Positions 36,702 to 45,599 are shown, numbered from the stretch's first letter. The stretch is 64,000 nt of DNA from OCS155 cluster bacterium AG-422-J23 (GCA_003213625.1 QCMT01000003.1:124001-188000); one strand, 5' to 3'. Numbers and translations: made by a program. The notes: a model not told the origin generated them from the letters alone.

Positions 36702-37736
36702 GTGGTAGAAAAAAAATTTATTGATTACCTCAAAAATAAATACAGTAAAAACTATTTATACTTTGATGAATTCATGCAGGAATGTCTTTATTCTGATTAT
36801 GGATTTTTTGCAAAGGGCGAAGTCCGCTCCAGTAAATCTGGTGATTTTTTAACCTCACCAGAAGTATCTAATTATTTTGGATTATTTATTTCAAACTGGA
36901 TTAAAGAAAATAGAATCAATAGCGATTCAAATATACTTGAAGTTGGAGCAGGAACAGGTTCACTTGCGAATCAGGTGTCAAAGTATCTTGAAAAAGAAAT
37001 CTATGTTTCCGAAATTTCGTTAAATGCCCTAAAAGCACTTAAAAGGAAAAATTTTTTGGTTGATAGCAATTTAGACAACTATGGTTCATCTCAGATAAAA
37101 ACTATTTATATGAATGAAGTGTTAGATAATATACCTTGTTCTGTCGGTATAGAAGTAGACAATACTTGGTATGAAAAAACAATTGAATTTACAAAAGATA
37201 ATGAACTTAGATATGGAAAAGTAGAAATGCGTGAATCAAATCTTAAATGGATTAAAAAATATAATTTTTTAGATAACCAAGATAATGAGCTTGAAATTCA
37301 ATACAATACAGAACAATTTTTAGACGAACTCATCAAAAAAGTTGACCCAAATCATCTACTAATTTTTGATTATGGATTCGAATACGAAGAGAGAAATCTA
37401 AAACCATATAAGTCATTAATTAGAACTTATAAAGAACACCATCTTTCAAGTGATCCAATAGAAATGCCTACGGAGACCGATATCACGTACGATGTAAATT
37501 TTTCCTTTTTAAAACAATATTTTGAAGAAAATAATTTTGAATACAAGATTATGAAACAATATGAATTTCTTGATAAATATGGTTACAAGGAAATTTATTC
37601 AAGTTTAAAAAACCAATTTGTAGAAACTTATGGCGTAGACCAACTTAAATTAAAATCAGATATTGTTGGGCTAGAAGCAATACATAATGATCGTGGTTTA
37701 GGAGGTTTTTACTGTATTGAGGCCAAAAAACTATAA
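36702..37736 (+). CDS. MidA/NDUFAF7-family SAM-dependent methyltransferase
   Basis: 344 aa. N-terminal FDEFMQECLYSDYGFFAKG and SGDFLTSPEVS are typical of the MidA (DUF185) family; the SAM site is ILEVGAGTGSLANQV. In mitochondria NDUFAF7 dimethylates an arginine of the NuoD homologue and is needed for complex I assembly. GTG start 5 bp after nuoN2, so it is very probably co-transcribed with that operon and serves complex I here too (inference). Confidence 0.85.
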   Translation: MVEKKFIDYLKNKYSKNYLYFDEFMQECLYSDYGFFAKGEVRSSKSGDFLTSPEVSNYFGLFISNWIKENRINSDSNILEVGAGTGSLANQVSKYLEKEIYVSEISLNALKALKRKNFLVDSNLDNYGSSQIKTIYMNEVLDNIPCSVGIEVDNTWYEKTIEFTKDNELRYGKVEMRESNLKWIKKYNFLDNQDNELEIQYNTEQFLDELIKKVDPNHLLIFDYGFEYEERNLKPYKSLIRTYKEHHLSSDPIEMPTETDITYDVNFSFLKQYFEENNFEYKIMKQYEFLDKYGYKEIYSSLKNQFVETYGVDQLKLKSDIVGLEAIHNDRGLGGFYCIEAKKL

Positions 37737-37747
37737 GCCAGATAAAT

Positions 37748-37753
37748 TATAAT
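37748..37753 (+). promoter_or_regulatory. -10 box for leaderless htpX
   Basis: A perfect consensus TATAAT followed by 7 nt and the htpX ATG; no SD. It lies just downstream of the methyltransferase stop. Confidence 0.65.
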
Positions 37754-37760
37754 TAAAAAT

Positions 37761-38600
37761 ATGAATGTTTTAAAAACTACTACTTTACTGACGCTTATGA
37801 CAGTTTTAGTAATATTTACTGCTCAAGCATTGGGTTTTGATCTTATTTTTTCCTTATTCTTTGCTTTTATCTTTAATTTCATAATGTATTTTTATTCATC
37901 TCGAATAGCACTTGCTTCAACCAGAGCAAGAAAACTTGAAGATGGAGAATATGATGAGGTTAGAGAAATAATTACTTTTCTTGCGCAAAAAGAAAAAATG
38001 CCAATGCCTGAACTTTATGTAATTGAAAGTGACCAACCAAATGCGTTCGCAACAGGGAGAAACCCAAAAAATTCTGCTGTTGCTGTTACAACAGGGATTA
38101 TGAAAGTTCTAAACAGAGACGAGCTTGAGGGTGTTCTAGCTCATGAATTATCACATATCAAAAATAGAGATATTTTAGTATCAAGTATTGCAGCGATGCT
38201 TGCAGCTGCAATTTCATTTATGTCAAGAATAGCTTTTTGGGGTGGGGGACAAAGGGATAGAGGAACACATCCATTTATTATCTTGATAGCATTTATCGCA
38301 GCGCCTATTGCATCTTTAATAATTAGATTGGCAATATCAAGAACAAGAGAATATGGCGCAGATAAAACAGGTTCTTCCATATCTGGCAATCCACTAGCAT
38401 TAGCCTCAGCTCTTGAAAAGATTGAGATGTATTCAAAAAACCCATTGAATGTTAATCCTGCGGTTAGTCAGTTGTTTATATCTGATCCTTTAAAATCATT
38501 TACTGGTTCTGGATTGAGAAAATTATTTTCTACTCACCCACCTACTAAAGAAAGAGTAAGAAGGCTTAGAGAGGAAGCTAGTGGAATTAGATATAGATAA
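37761..38600 (+). CDS. htpX: HtpX-type M48 membrane metalloprotease
   Basis: 279 aa. Two N-terminal membrane helices, zinc motif HELSH at residues 128-132 with the third ligand in RTREYGAD, and two further hydrophobic stretches. It degrades damaged membrane proteins in other bacteria. I recall htpX also following the second nuo cluster in Streptomyces. Confidence 0.92.
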   Translation: MNVLKTTTLLTLMTVLVIFTAQALGFDLIFSLFFAFIFNFIMYFYSSRIALASTRARKLEDGEYDEVREIITFLAQKEKMPMPELYVIESDQPNAFATGRNPKNSAVAVTTGIMKVLNRDELEGVLAHELSHIKNRDILVSSIAAMLAAAISFMSRIAFWGGGQRDRGTHPFIILIAFIAAPIASLIIRLAISRTREYGADKTGSSISGNPLALASALEKIEMYSKNPLNVNPAVSQLFISDPLKSFTGSGLRKLFSTHPPTKERVRRLREEASGIRYR

Positions 38601-38940
38601 TACCGGAGACTCAACAGGTGTTTTTCCAAATGAACTAGATGCTAAATTATCATCAGGCTGGAGCTTGATAGATGTTAGGGAAGATGATGAATGGACATAT
38701 GGACATCATGAAGAAGCAAAACATGTAAAGATGAGTGAAGTACCAGAAAGCTTAGAATTATTTGATCAGGAATCTTCTTATATTATTGTATGTAGATCAG
38801 GTCATAGATCAGGCAAGGTTTCAGAGTATTTAAATTCGATTGGTTACCAATCATATAATCTTATTGGTGGAATGAAAAAGATTTCAAATGAATCAAATAA
38901 AATTATCGGTTCTGATGGAAATCCAGGTATTATCATTTAA
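38581..38940 (+). CDS. Rhodanese-domain protein
   Basis: 119 aa single rhodanese domain: LIDVREDDEWTYGHHEEAKHV then the active-site loop CRSGHRSG with C71, and YNLIGGM. The loop CRSGHR is typical of sulfurtransferases rather than phosphatases. GTG start within the htpX end (20-bp overlap), SD AGGAAG. Confidence 0.85.
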   Translation: MELDIDNTGDSTGVFPNELDAKLSSGWSLIDVREDDEWTYGHHEEAKHVKMSEVPESLELFDQESSYIIVCRSGHRSGKVSEYLNSIGYQSYNLIGGMKKISNESNKIIGSDGNPGIII

Positions 38941-38949
38941 AATCAATTT

Positions 38950-39909
38950 GTGATTATTTGTATTGGAAATGCACTTGTTGATTCACTTCAACAAATCGAA
39001 GAAGATGTTATAGATAAACTAAACCTTAACAAAGCAAGAATGACTCTTGTGGATAAAGAGAGATCAAACTTTTTACTTAGCAATATGCCAAATCCAACTT
39101 ATGCTGCAGGAGGCTCTGCAGCAAATACTGCTTATTGGATAGCGGCCTTAGGAGGCTCCGCAGGATTTATTGGTAAAGTCTCAGATGATGATCTTGGAAA
39201 ACAGTTCAGGTCAAGCTTATCTGAGCATGGACTCAGTGACTTTACAGTTCTTGAAGAAGAGAATGAACAAACTGGATTGTGTGCAATTTTTATAACACCA
39301 GATGGTGAACGAACAATGAATACATATTTAGGAGCTGGTGCCCAATTATCAATGGGAGATCTTAATGAGGAGTCTATAAAAAATTGCAACATTTTATATA
39401 TGGAAGGTTATTTGTGGGACAGGTTACCAAGCAAGGAAGCATTTATGTATGCATCATCGATAAATAAACAATCCGGTGGAAAAAATGCTTTATCCTTGTC
39501 CGATGTTTTTTGTGTTGAGGCACATAGGGACAGTTTTATTGATCTAATAAAAGAAAATATAGACTATGTATTTTGTAATGAAGATGAAATAAAAGCTCTT
39601 ACAGAACAGGACTCAACAGAAAAGTCATTAGATTTTATAAGTAAAAATTTTCCTAAACTTAATCAACTTATATGCACATTAGGAGCTAATGGGGTCATAG
39701 TTATGAAAGAAAATAAACAGTATTTTTTTGAAGCTACAGAAGCAAAGGTTGTTGATAAAACAGGTGCAGGGGATTATTTTGCTGCAGGATATTTATTTGG
39801 AATAGAAGAAAAATTATCCATGCAAGAGACCGCATTAATTGCAAATAAAAGCGCTGCCCATGTAATTAGTGAAATTGGAGTAAGGCCAGAAAAACCCTTC
39901 ACTCTTTAA
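38950..39909 (+). CDS. PfkB-family carbohydrate/nucleoside kinase (adenosine kinase-like)
   Basis: 319 aa. GGSAANTAYWIAALGG near residue 54 and the ATP/anion-hole motif DKTGAGDYFAAGYLFG with the catalytic aspartate near residue 273. The start ICIGNALVDSLQQI resembles proteins annotated as adenosine kinases, but sugar kinases look alike. GTG start without SD. Confidence 0.8.
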   Translation: MIICIGNALVDSLQQIEEDVIDKLNLNKARMTLVDKERSNFLLSNMPNPTYAAGGSAANTAYWIAALGGSAGFIGKVSDDDLGKQFRSSLSEHGLSDFTVLEEENEQTGLCAIFITPDGERTMNTYLGAGAQLSMGDLNEESIKNCNILYMEGYLWDRLPSKEAFMYASSINKQSGGKNALSLSDVFCVEAHRDSFIDLIKENIDYVFCNEDEIKALTEQDSTEKSLDFISKNFPKLNQLICTLGANGVIVMKENKQYFFEATEAKVVDKTGAGDYFAAGYLFGIEEKLSMQETALIANKSAAHVISEIGVRPEKPFTL

Positions 39910-40850
39910 ATTTTTTTTATATCTTCTCGAAGCCTATTGAGATAAAGACCAGCAAAAATAAAAAGTGTTCCAATCACAAGATAGAGTAGAGCACCAAGTT
40001 CTGGAAATATTTCATAAATTAAAAACGAAAGATTAACTAATAAATCAATTGATCCTACAAAAAGAATAGTTTGACTCGTTAATCGAACACTTAACCATAT
40101 CAAAACAGTTGAGAGTAAAATATTAAGAATTTTTCCGATTAATTCATCACTGCCAAGGTATGAATCAATAATTCCCATACCAGTCACTAATGAGATACTT
40201 GAAAGAAAATATCCTAGCCATTTTGGTTCAAATTCTTTAAATGTATACCTTAAAAAATATGAACCAATTAATAACTGAGAAGCACCATAAAGTAAATCAT
40301 TAAAAGTATCAGAGGATAAAAATTCCAAAAGGTTGAATAAAAGTACTTGTGAACTAACAAAGAGTGTAAATTGTTGATATAAATATCTTGTCTTATTGAA
40401 TAAATATATAGACAAAATAAAAATTAAAAAAGATGTTATTGTATTTGTAATTTCTTCTGCAGTGTTGAAAAATTCAAAAATAAATAAGAATGTAAAACCA
40501 GAAGCTCCTGTAGCTAATAAAAATAAAAAGTTTCTTAAAGTTTCATTCGAATCAAATAAAAATGTGTTTCCTTGATATTTTTTTTCAATATAAAAAGCTG
40601 AATAAAAAAGTACAAACGTAAATAAAATTAACAATATTAATTGAGCCCAATCTGGAATTTGCCCGATAAGTGGAGTTATTCCACTAAAAACTAAAAGTCC
40701 TCCAATTAGAATTATTGTTTTTGAAAGAGTTCCTTTTTCTGTTTTTTGTGGCTCACTACTTTCAAAACTTTCAATCGAAGAAAAAACATCTTCAGTTATT
40801 AAATCATTATCAAGCCATGTTTTTAGTTTTTTTTGAATTTTTTTATCCAC
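39906..40850 (-). CDS. DUF2157-like multi-span membrane protein
   Basis: 314 aa, with a charged N-terminus (LKTWLDNDLITEDVFSSIESF, the helical cap seen in DUF2157 proteins) and about ten hydrophobic segments. Function unknown. GTG start; TAGGAT ends 6 nt upstream on this strand, fitting leaderless transcription. Converges on the kinase gene with a 4-bp overlap. Confidence 0.6.
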   Translation of the reverse strand: MDKKIQKKLKTWLDNDLITEDVFSSIESFESSEPQKTEKGTLSKTIILIGGLLVFSGITPLIGQIPDWAQLILLILFTFVLFYSAFYIEKKYQGNTFLFDSNETLRNFLFLLATGASGFTFLFIFEFFNTAEEITNTITSFLIFILSIYLFNKTRYLYQQFTLFVSSQVLLFNLLEFLSSDTFNDLLYGASQLLIGSYFLRYTFKEFEPKWLGYFLSSISLVTGMGIIDSYLGSDELIGKILNILLSTVLIWLSVRLTSQTILFVGSIDLLVNLSFLIYEIFPELGALLYLVIGTLFIFAGLYLNRLREDIKKI

Positions 40851-40927
40851 AAACTAATCCTAATCAAATTAAATTACCTCTTACGAAAATTCATATTTAA
40901 TCTAAACTTTAAAAATGACTAATTTTT

Positions 40928-41009
40928 GCCGGGATGCCCGAGCGGCCAAAGGGAGCAGACTGTAAATCTGCCGGCTATGCCTACGTAGGTTCGAATCCTT
41001 CTCCCGGCA
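40928..41009 (+). tRNA. tRNA-Tyr (GTA)
   Basis: Class II tRNA of 82 nt with a long variable arm. Acceptor GCCGGGA pairs with TCCCGGC; anticodon loop CTGTAAA. One U-U mismatch in the T stem. No encoded CCA. Confidence 0.93.
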
Positions 41010-41012
41010 CAC

Positions 41013-41085
41013 GCCCTCTTAGCTCAGTTGGTAGAGCACTTCCATGGTAAGGAAGAGGTCTCCGGTTCAATCCCGGAAGAGGGCT
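41013..41085 (+). tRNA. tRNA-Thr (GGT)
   Basis: 73 nt; acceptor GCCCTCT pairs with AGAGGGC, anticodon loop ATGGTAA on a CTTCC/GGAAG stem, T loop TTCAATC. Only 3 bp after tRNA-Tyr; no encoded CCA. Confidence 0.95.
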
Positions 41086-41112
41086 CACAAGTCTATAATT
41101 AATTTTAGATTT

Positions 41113-41186
41113 GGCGGCGTAGCTCAGTTGGTAAGAGCGCACGACTCATAATCGTGAGGTCGGCAGTTCAAGTCTGCCCGCCGCTA
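41113..41186 (+). tRNA. tRNA-Met (CAT), elongator type
   Basis: 74 nt; acceptor GGCGGCG pairs with CGCCGCT (one G-U), anticodon loop CTCATAA. The 1-72 pair and D arm are elongator-like rather than initiator-like; a lysidine tRNA-Ile is less likely. No encoded CCA. Confidence 0.88.
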
Positions 41187-41208
41187 CAACAAAATAAAGG
41201 AGAAAATA

Positions 41209-41370
41209 ATGGCTTCAGATAAGAGACCACCAATTACATTGGTCTGTACTGAAACTGGAGATCACAATTACGTGACTACTAAAAATAAAACAAATACGCC
41301 AGATAGACTGGAGTTAATGAAATATAGTCCAAGATTGAGAAAACACACTTTGCATAGAGAAAAAAGATAG
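41209..41370 (+). CDS. rpmG: Ribosomal protein L33 (zinc-free type)
   Basis: 53 aa. [19 protein letters not shown] followed by the C-terminal [14 protein letters not shown] is typical of L33. Only one cysteine is present, so the zinc ribbon is absent. SD AAAGGAG. The order tRNA-Met, rpmG, then secE/nusG is common in bacteria. Confidence 0.93.
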   Translation: MASDKRPPITLVCTETGDHNYVTTKNKTNTPDRLELMKYSPRLRKHTLHREKR

Positions 41371-41403
41371 AAAAACTAGAAATTTACTTTATTCTTAATA
41401 TTG

Positions 41404-41988
41404 ATGGAAAATATCGCAAAACTAAATCACTTTGGTGAAGACGTCTCAAATTCCGAACTTGTGAAAAAATCACAACTTGGAGACAAAAGTGCTTTTGAAG
41501 AACTTGTAAAGCGTCATCAAGAATTAGTTTTTTCACTTTCCTTTAAATTAACTGGAAATCGAGAACTTGCTAATGATGTGGCCCAAGAAGCATTTATTAG
41601 AGCATGGAAAGCAATAGGAAAATTTAGAGGTGACTCAACTTTTGGAACATGGATTTACAGGATTACAGTAAATACAGCCTGGACTTTAAGAAAAAAAGCA
41701 AAGAAACACTACTCACTTAATATTGAAGATACTCAAGAACCAGTCGTCGTTGATGAGAAAAAAGATCCTGAACTTGTTGCTATTAACTCTGATTTATCTT
41801 TAGTTTTGAGAAAGGCATTAAATCAAATCCCTTTGGAACAAAGAATTATTGTTGAACTAAAAAATATCGAAGGCCGATCACATAAAGAGATTGCAGATTA
41901 TTTAGATATTAGTGTCACGGCTGCAAAAGTAAGACTGCACAGAGCTCACCAAAAATTAAGAAATATACTTGAGGAAATTGAAGTATGA
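41404..41988 (+). CDS. ECF-type RNA polymerase sigma factor
   Basis: 194 aa from ATG 41404 (TTG 41401 is an alternative). Region 2: FEELVKRHQELVFSLSFKL, DVAQEAFIRAWKAIGKFRG and STFGTWIYRITVN. Region 4: LNQIPLEQRIIVELKNIEG followed by SHKEIADYLDISVTAAKVRL. TATTCT lies 8 nt before the ATG. It overlaps a ZAS-type anti-sigma gene by 4 bp, so the pair is probably a stress-sensing unit. The target genes are unknown. Confidence 0.92.
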   Translation: MENIAKLNHFGEDVSNSELVKKSQLGDKSAFEELVKRHQELVFSLSFKLTGNRELANDVAQEAFIRAWKAIGKFRGDSTFGTWIYRITVNTAWTLRKKAKKHYSLNIEDTQEPVVVDEKKDPELVAINSDLSLVLRKALNQIPLEQRIIVELKNIEGRSHKEIADYLDISVTAAKVRLHRAHQKLRNILEEIEV

Positions 41989-42365
41989 AAGATCTATTTG
42001 AAAATATAAGAGATAATTTAATTTGTAGAAGAAAAAGAAGTCTTATGATGAGAACTTATTTGAGTGGCAAATATTTCATGTTCGATTCAGATAATCATAT
42101 TTCTTTTTGTCCTAAATGCCAGATTGCTGGAAAAAGATATAAAGCATTTAGGGAGGAACTAGAATCTGAGATAAATAAAGAAGTTGAAGTACCAAATGAT
42201 TTTGTATCCAAAGTAATTGACTCTTTAGATAAAAAAATAAAAACGACTACTAATAAGGGTACAAAAATAATACTATTGTCTTTAATTGGTTTAATATCAT
42301 TACTAATTTTAGTTTTTGGAATAAAGCGCTCTTCTAACGAAACTAATGATATTGAAAAAGATTAG
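41985..42365 (+). CDS. ZAS-type membrane anti-sigma factor
   Basis: 126 aa. It has the zinc anti-sigma motif H-x3-C-x2-C as HISFCPKC (H38, C42, C45), then a helical stretch and one membrane span near residues 94-113 with a short outer tail. Such proteins hold the cognate ECF sigma at the membrane. The TAG stop (42363-42365) overlaps the first two bases of tRNA-Trp. Confidence 0.72.
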   Translation: MKDLFENIRDNLICRRKRSLMMRTYLSGKYFMFDSDNHISFCPKCQIAGKRYKAFREELESEINKEVEVPNDFVSKVIDSLDKKIKTTTNKGTKIILLSLIGLISLLILVFGIKRSSNETNDIEKD

Positions 42366-42437
42366 GGGTGTAGCTCTAACTGGCAGAGCGCCGGTCTCCA
42401 AAACCGGAGGTTGTGAGTTCGAATCTCACCGCCCCTG
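42364..42437 (+). tRNA. tRNA-Trp (CCA)
   Basis: 74 nt; acceptor AGGGGTG pairs with CGCCCCT (one G-U), anticodon loop CTCCAAA on a CCGGT/ACCGG stem, discriminator G as usual for tRNA-Trp. Its 5' end shares two bases with the anti-sigma stop codon. Located directly before secE, as in many bacteria. Confidence 0.95.
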
Positions 42438-42450
42438 CTAAGAGGTAATT

Positions 42451-42750
42451 ATGAATGAAATGAATAGAGAAATGAGAAGAATGTCTGAGCGCGAGGAACG
42501 CTTGGCAAAAAAGGCTGATAGAAATATTGGAAAATACAACAATGAAAAAGTTTCTCGATTTAAAAGAATCTCTAATTATATAGGTGAAGTGAGAACTGAA
42601 TTAAAGAGAGTAAATTGGCCCTCAACTCAAATCCTTTCAACATTTACCATTGTTACTATTGTCACAATAATTACAATGACCTTACTTATTTTTGGAATGG
42701 ATTTTGGTTTTAAAAATACTCTAATTAGCATGTTATCTCTTGGAGGATAA
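42451..42750 (+). CDS. secE: Preprotein translocase subunit SecE
   Basis: 99 aa with one C-terminal membrane helix. The conserved amphipathic segment YIGEVRTELKRVNWPS precedes the span, and a basic N-terminal tail of about 45 residues is present as in other actinobacterial forms. SD AGAGG. Confidence 0.94.
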   Translation: MNEMNREMRRMSEREERLAKKADRNIGKYNNEKVSRFKRISNYIGEVRTELKRVNWPSTQILSTFTIVTIVTIITMTLLIFGMDFGFKNTLISMLSLGG

Positions 42751-42753
42751 ATT

Positions 42754-43371
42754 ATGAGCGAAGATACAGTTGTAGAAGAAGTAGAAGATCAAGAAGTAGA
42801 AGATCAAGAAGTTTCAGTACATCCTTATGATCTTCCAGGAGAATGGTTTGTATTAAACGCCCAGTCTGGTCACGAAAAAAAAGTTCAAACAAACATACTT
42901 ACAAGAATTAAGAATTTACATCTCGAAGAAAAAGTTTACGAAGTTATCATTCCCACTGATGAAGTGGTAGAAATTAGAAACGGAAAAAAAGTTAATATTG
43001 AGAAAAAAACCTTTCCAGGGTATGTTCTTGTAAGAATGGATTTAGATGACACAACATGGTACGAAATTAGAAACACTCCTTCTGTAATTGGCTTTGTAGG
43101 TTCTGGTAAAGTTCCAATTCCACTTTCAAAAAGAGAAGTTGAAAGAATTCTTGGAACCAATGAAGAAATCGAAGTTAAGAAGGAAAGTCCAAAATTCAAA
43201 CCAGATTTTGAGGTTGGTGAAACTGTTCGTGTGACTACAGGGCCATTTGCAGATTTCAATGGAATCATAGAGGAAATAAATTTAGACCAATCAAAAGTTA
43301 CAGTATTAGTTAATATATTTGGAAGAGAAACACCTGTGGAGCTAGGCTTTACAGATATAGTTAAAAATTAA
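42754..43371 (+). CDS. nusG: Transcription termination/antitermination protein NusG
   Basis: 205 aa. An acidic N-terminal extension with a VEDQE repeat, an NGN domain (GEWFVLNAQSGHEKKVQ, FPGYVLVRM) and a C-terminal KOW domain (FEVGETVRVTTGPFADFNG). It binds RNA polymerase and links it to Rho or the ribosome. Confidence 0.96.
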   Translation: MSEDTVVEEVEDQEVEDQEVSVHPYDLPGEWFVLNAQSGHEKKVQTNILTRIKNLHLEEKVYEVIIPTDEVVEIRNGKKVNIEKKTFPGYVLVRMDLDDTTWYEIRNTPSVIGFVGSGKVPIPLSKREVERILGTNEEIEVKKESPKFKPDFEVGETVRVTTGPFADFNGIIEEINLDQSKVTVLVNIFGRETPVELGFTDIVKN

Positions 43372-43377
43372 TAAATT

Positions 43378-43803
43378 ATGGCAAAAGAAGTTAAAGCAAA
43401 ATTAAAATTACAGATTCCTGGTGGCGGAGCAACACCTGCACCACCTGTAGGCTCAGCATTGGGACAATATGGTGTAAACATAATGGACTTTGTTCAAGCT
43501 TTTAACAATGATACATCAAGCAGACAAGGTGAAACAGTTCCTGTTGAAATTGTTATATATGAAGATAATTCATTTTCATTTGAAACAAAAACAGCTCCTG
43601 CATCTTATTTAATAAAAAAAGCAATTGGTTTAGAGTCTGGGTCTCCTGAACCACATAAAGAAAAAGTTGCATCAATTACTAAATCACAACTTGAAACAAT
43701 CGCGGAAACAAAAATGAAAGATTTAAATGCGAACGATTTAGAAGCAGCAGTAAAAATTATTGCAGGAACAGCCAGATCAATGGGAGTTACTGTAGAAAAC
43801 TAA
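43378..43803 (+). CDS. rplK: Ribosomal protein L11
   Basis: 141 aa. [20 protein letters not shown] and the C-terminal [15 protein letters not shown] are conserved. Part of the GTPase-associated centre. Follows nusG by 6 bp. Confidence 0.97.
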   Translation: MAKEVKAKLKLQIPGGGATPAPPVGSALGQYGVNIMDFVQAFNNDTSSRQGETVPVEIVIYEDNSFSFETKTAPASYLIKKAIGLESGSPEPHKEKVASITKSQLETIAETKMKDLNANDLEAAVKIIAGTARSMGVTVEN

Positions 43804-43844
43804 TATTTTGGGAGACAAAAGTCGACTGTACCAAAAGGAGAAAA

Positions 43845-44531
43845 ATGAAAAAACAAGGTAAAAGATATAAAGCTATAAAAAACCAAATTCCTGAGGAAAA
43901 ACAGGAAATTTCCAATGCTTTAAAAATTTGTAAAGAAACTGCTAATGCAAAGTTTGATGAGTCCATTGATGTTGTCTTTTCTTTAAATTTAGACACAAAA
44001 GATCCAGAACAGAATATCAGAACAACTGTATCACTACCAAATGGAACTGGTAAAGATGTAAGGATTGCTGTTTTTGCAGGAGGAGAGGCTTTAACTGAAG
44101 CAGAAAAAGCTGGTGCAGATATTGTTGGAGGTAAAGATTTAGCAACAAAAGTTTCGTCTGAAGAAAAACTCGATGCTGATATTGTGATTTCCACTCCTGA
44201 AATGATGGCTGAGGTAGGACAACTTGGTAAAATCCTTGGACCTCAGGGATTAATGCCAAATCCAAAAACTGGGACAGTTACCCCAAATGTCGCAAAGGCA
44301 GTTGAGGATTTTAAAAAAGGAAAAGTCGAGATTAAAAATGATAAGTTAGGAAATATACATTTAAGCGTCGGAAAAGTTTCATTTGAAGAATCAAGTCTTC
44401 TCGAGAATTTAAATGAAGTCATTGCTGAAGTCAATAAAGCAAAGCCAGCCTCTGCAAAAGGTGATTATATTAAATCAGTATTTATATCCTCGACAATGGG
44501 CCCCTCGATCCCTATTGAGATAAATTCATAA
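43845..44531 (+). CDS. rplA: Ribosomal protein L1
   Basis: 228 aa. [31 protein letters not shown] and [12 protein letters not shown] identify L1. SD AAGGAG is placed just before the ATG. Confidence 0.97.
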   Translation: MKKQGKRYKAIKNQIPEEKQEISNALKICKETANAKFDESIDVVFSLNLDTKDPEQNIRTTVSLPNGTGKDVRIAVFAGGEALTEAEKAGADIVGGKDLATKVSSEEKLDADIVISTPEMMAEVGQLGKILGPQGLMPNPKTGTVTPNVAKAVEDFKKGKVEIKNDKLGNIHLSVGKVSFEESSLLENLNEVIAEVNKAKPASAKGDYIKSVFISSTMGPSIPIEINS

Positions 44532-44536
44532 TTCAC

Positions 44537-44565
44537 TTCCACTATTTTGCATTAACATATATACT
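44537..44565 (+). promoter_or_regulatory. Promoter upstream of the L10 leader
   Basis: TTCCAC, 17 bp, then TATACT. The transcript would start near 44572, just before the L10-binding leader. Confidence 0.5.
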
Positions 44566-44578
44566 TCAATAACAATTA

Positions 44579-44655
44579 AAACCAAAGACCGATAGTGGCT
44601 TGCCTTAATTTCTATCGCAGGTAAAAAGATGGTCCTTGGTTGCAAGGATTTTTTT
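44579..44655 (+). ncRNA. L10 leader with attenuator hairpin
   Basis: The outer stem pairs AACCAAAGACC with GGTCCTTGGTT (one mismatch), and GATAG pairs with CTATC inside, matching the known L10 leader that binds L10(L12)4. An alternative hairpin TCCTTG-GTTG-CAAGGA (44633-44648) followed by T7 is a terminator that shares bases with the outer stem. Its 3' arm contains AAGGA, the only SD for rplJ. Confidence 0.85.
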
Positions 44656-45201
44656 ATGGTAAGAAAAGATAAAAAAGATAAAGTAAAAGAGCTTGAGGCC
44701 TTATTTCAGGAAGCGAACACTCTAGTGCTATCAGAATATAGAGGACTTACTGTTAGTCAACAAACACAATTAAGAAGAAACCTGAAAAAAGCCGGAGCTA
44801 CTTTTAATGTTGTCAAGATGAGTCTTGCAAAGAGAGCTGCGTCTAATGTTGGGTTCGAAGATATCTTAGATTATTTTTCAGGACCAACTGCAGTTACTGT
44901 TATTGAGTCAGACCCAGTTGAAGCAGCAAAAGTATTAAAAGAGTTTTCAAGTGACAATGAGTCATTTGTCGTTAAAGGCGGATTAATGGATCAAAAGCCA
45001 CTATCTATTGATCAGCTTAATGTACTGGCATCAATTGAACCAAAAGAAGTTTTACTTGCAAAAATTGCTGGAGGATTTAATGCTCCATTGAACAAATTTG
45101 CATATGCACTAAAAGGTCTTACAAACAAAACAAGTTTTGCTTTACAGGCTCTTATTGAAAAAAAAGAGTCTGGCGAAGAAATTAGTAAAGAGGAGGAATA
45201 A
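44656..45201 (+). CDS. rplJ: Ribosomal protein L10
   Basis: 181 aa from ATG 44656. The upstream frame start at 44629 lies in the leader RNA and is rejected. [20 protein letters not shown] and [12 protein letters not shown] are conserved. Its own product should regulate it through the leader. Confidence 0.95.
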   Translation: MVRKDKKDKVKELEALFQEANTLVLSEYRGLTVSQQTQLRRNLKKAGATFNVVKMSLAKRAASNVGFEDILDYFSGPTAVTVIESDPVEAAKVLKEFSSDNESFVVKGGLMDQKPLSIDQLNVLASIEPKEVLLAKIAGGFNAPLNKFAYALKGLTNKTSFALQALIEKKESGEEISKEEE

Positions 45202-45587
45202 TGGCAAAAATGACAACAGAAGAAATATTAGGCGTTTTTGAAGAAATGTCTGTTCTTGAACTCAAAGAGTTCTTGGACGCTTTTGAAGAAAAATTTGATG
45301 TCACTGCTGCTGCACCAGTTGCGGTTGCTGCAGCACCTGCAGGTGGCGGTGAAGCTGCTGGAGGAGACGAAGCAAAAGATTCTTTTGATGTTGTTTTAGC
45401 AGATGCTGGTGGGCAAAAAATACAAGTTATCAAGGAAGTTAGAGGATTAACTAGCCTTGGCCTAAAAGAGGCAAAAGAACTTGTTGACGGTGCTCCATCT
45501 GATATTCTCACAGGTGCTTCTAAAGAAGATGCTGAAAAAGCTAAAGAAGCCCTTGAGGGTGCTGGCGCAACTGTAGAACTTAAATAA
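45201..45587 (+). CDS. rplL: Ribosomal protein L7/L12
   Basis: 128 aa. Helical N-terminal dimerisation domain, Ala/Gly-rich hinge, and C-terminal domain with [20 protein letters not shown]. One-base overlap with rplJ. Confidence 0.97.
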   Translation: MAKMTTEEILGVFEEMSVLELKEFLDAFEEKFDVTAAAPVAVAAAPAGGGEAAGGDEAKDSFDVVLADAGGQKIQVIKEVRGLTSLGLKEAKELVDGAPSDILTGASKEDAEKAKEALEGAGATVELK

Positions 45588-45599
45588 TTTTTAACTTAT

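Noticed and set aside
42778-42815. Short direct repeat near the nusG start
   Set aside because: It only encodes a repeated acidic VEDQE stretch in a disordered tail; no sign of a mobile or regulatory repeat.
43787-44194. 135-aa open frame on the minus strand inside rplA
   Set aside because: Antisense shadow with serine/alanine-rich composition that follows from the codons of L1.
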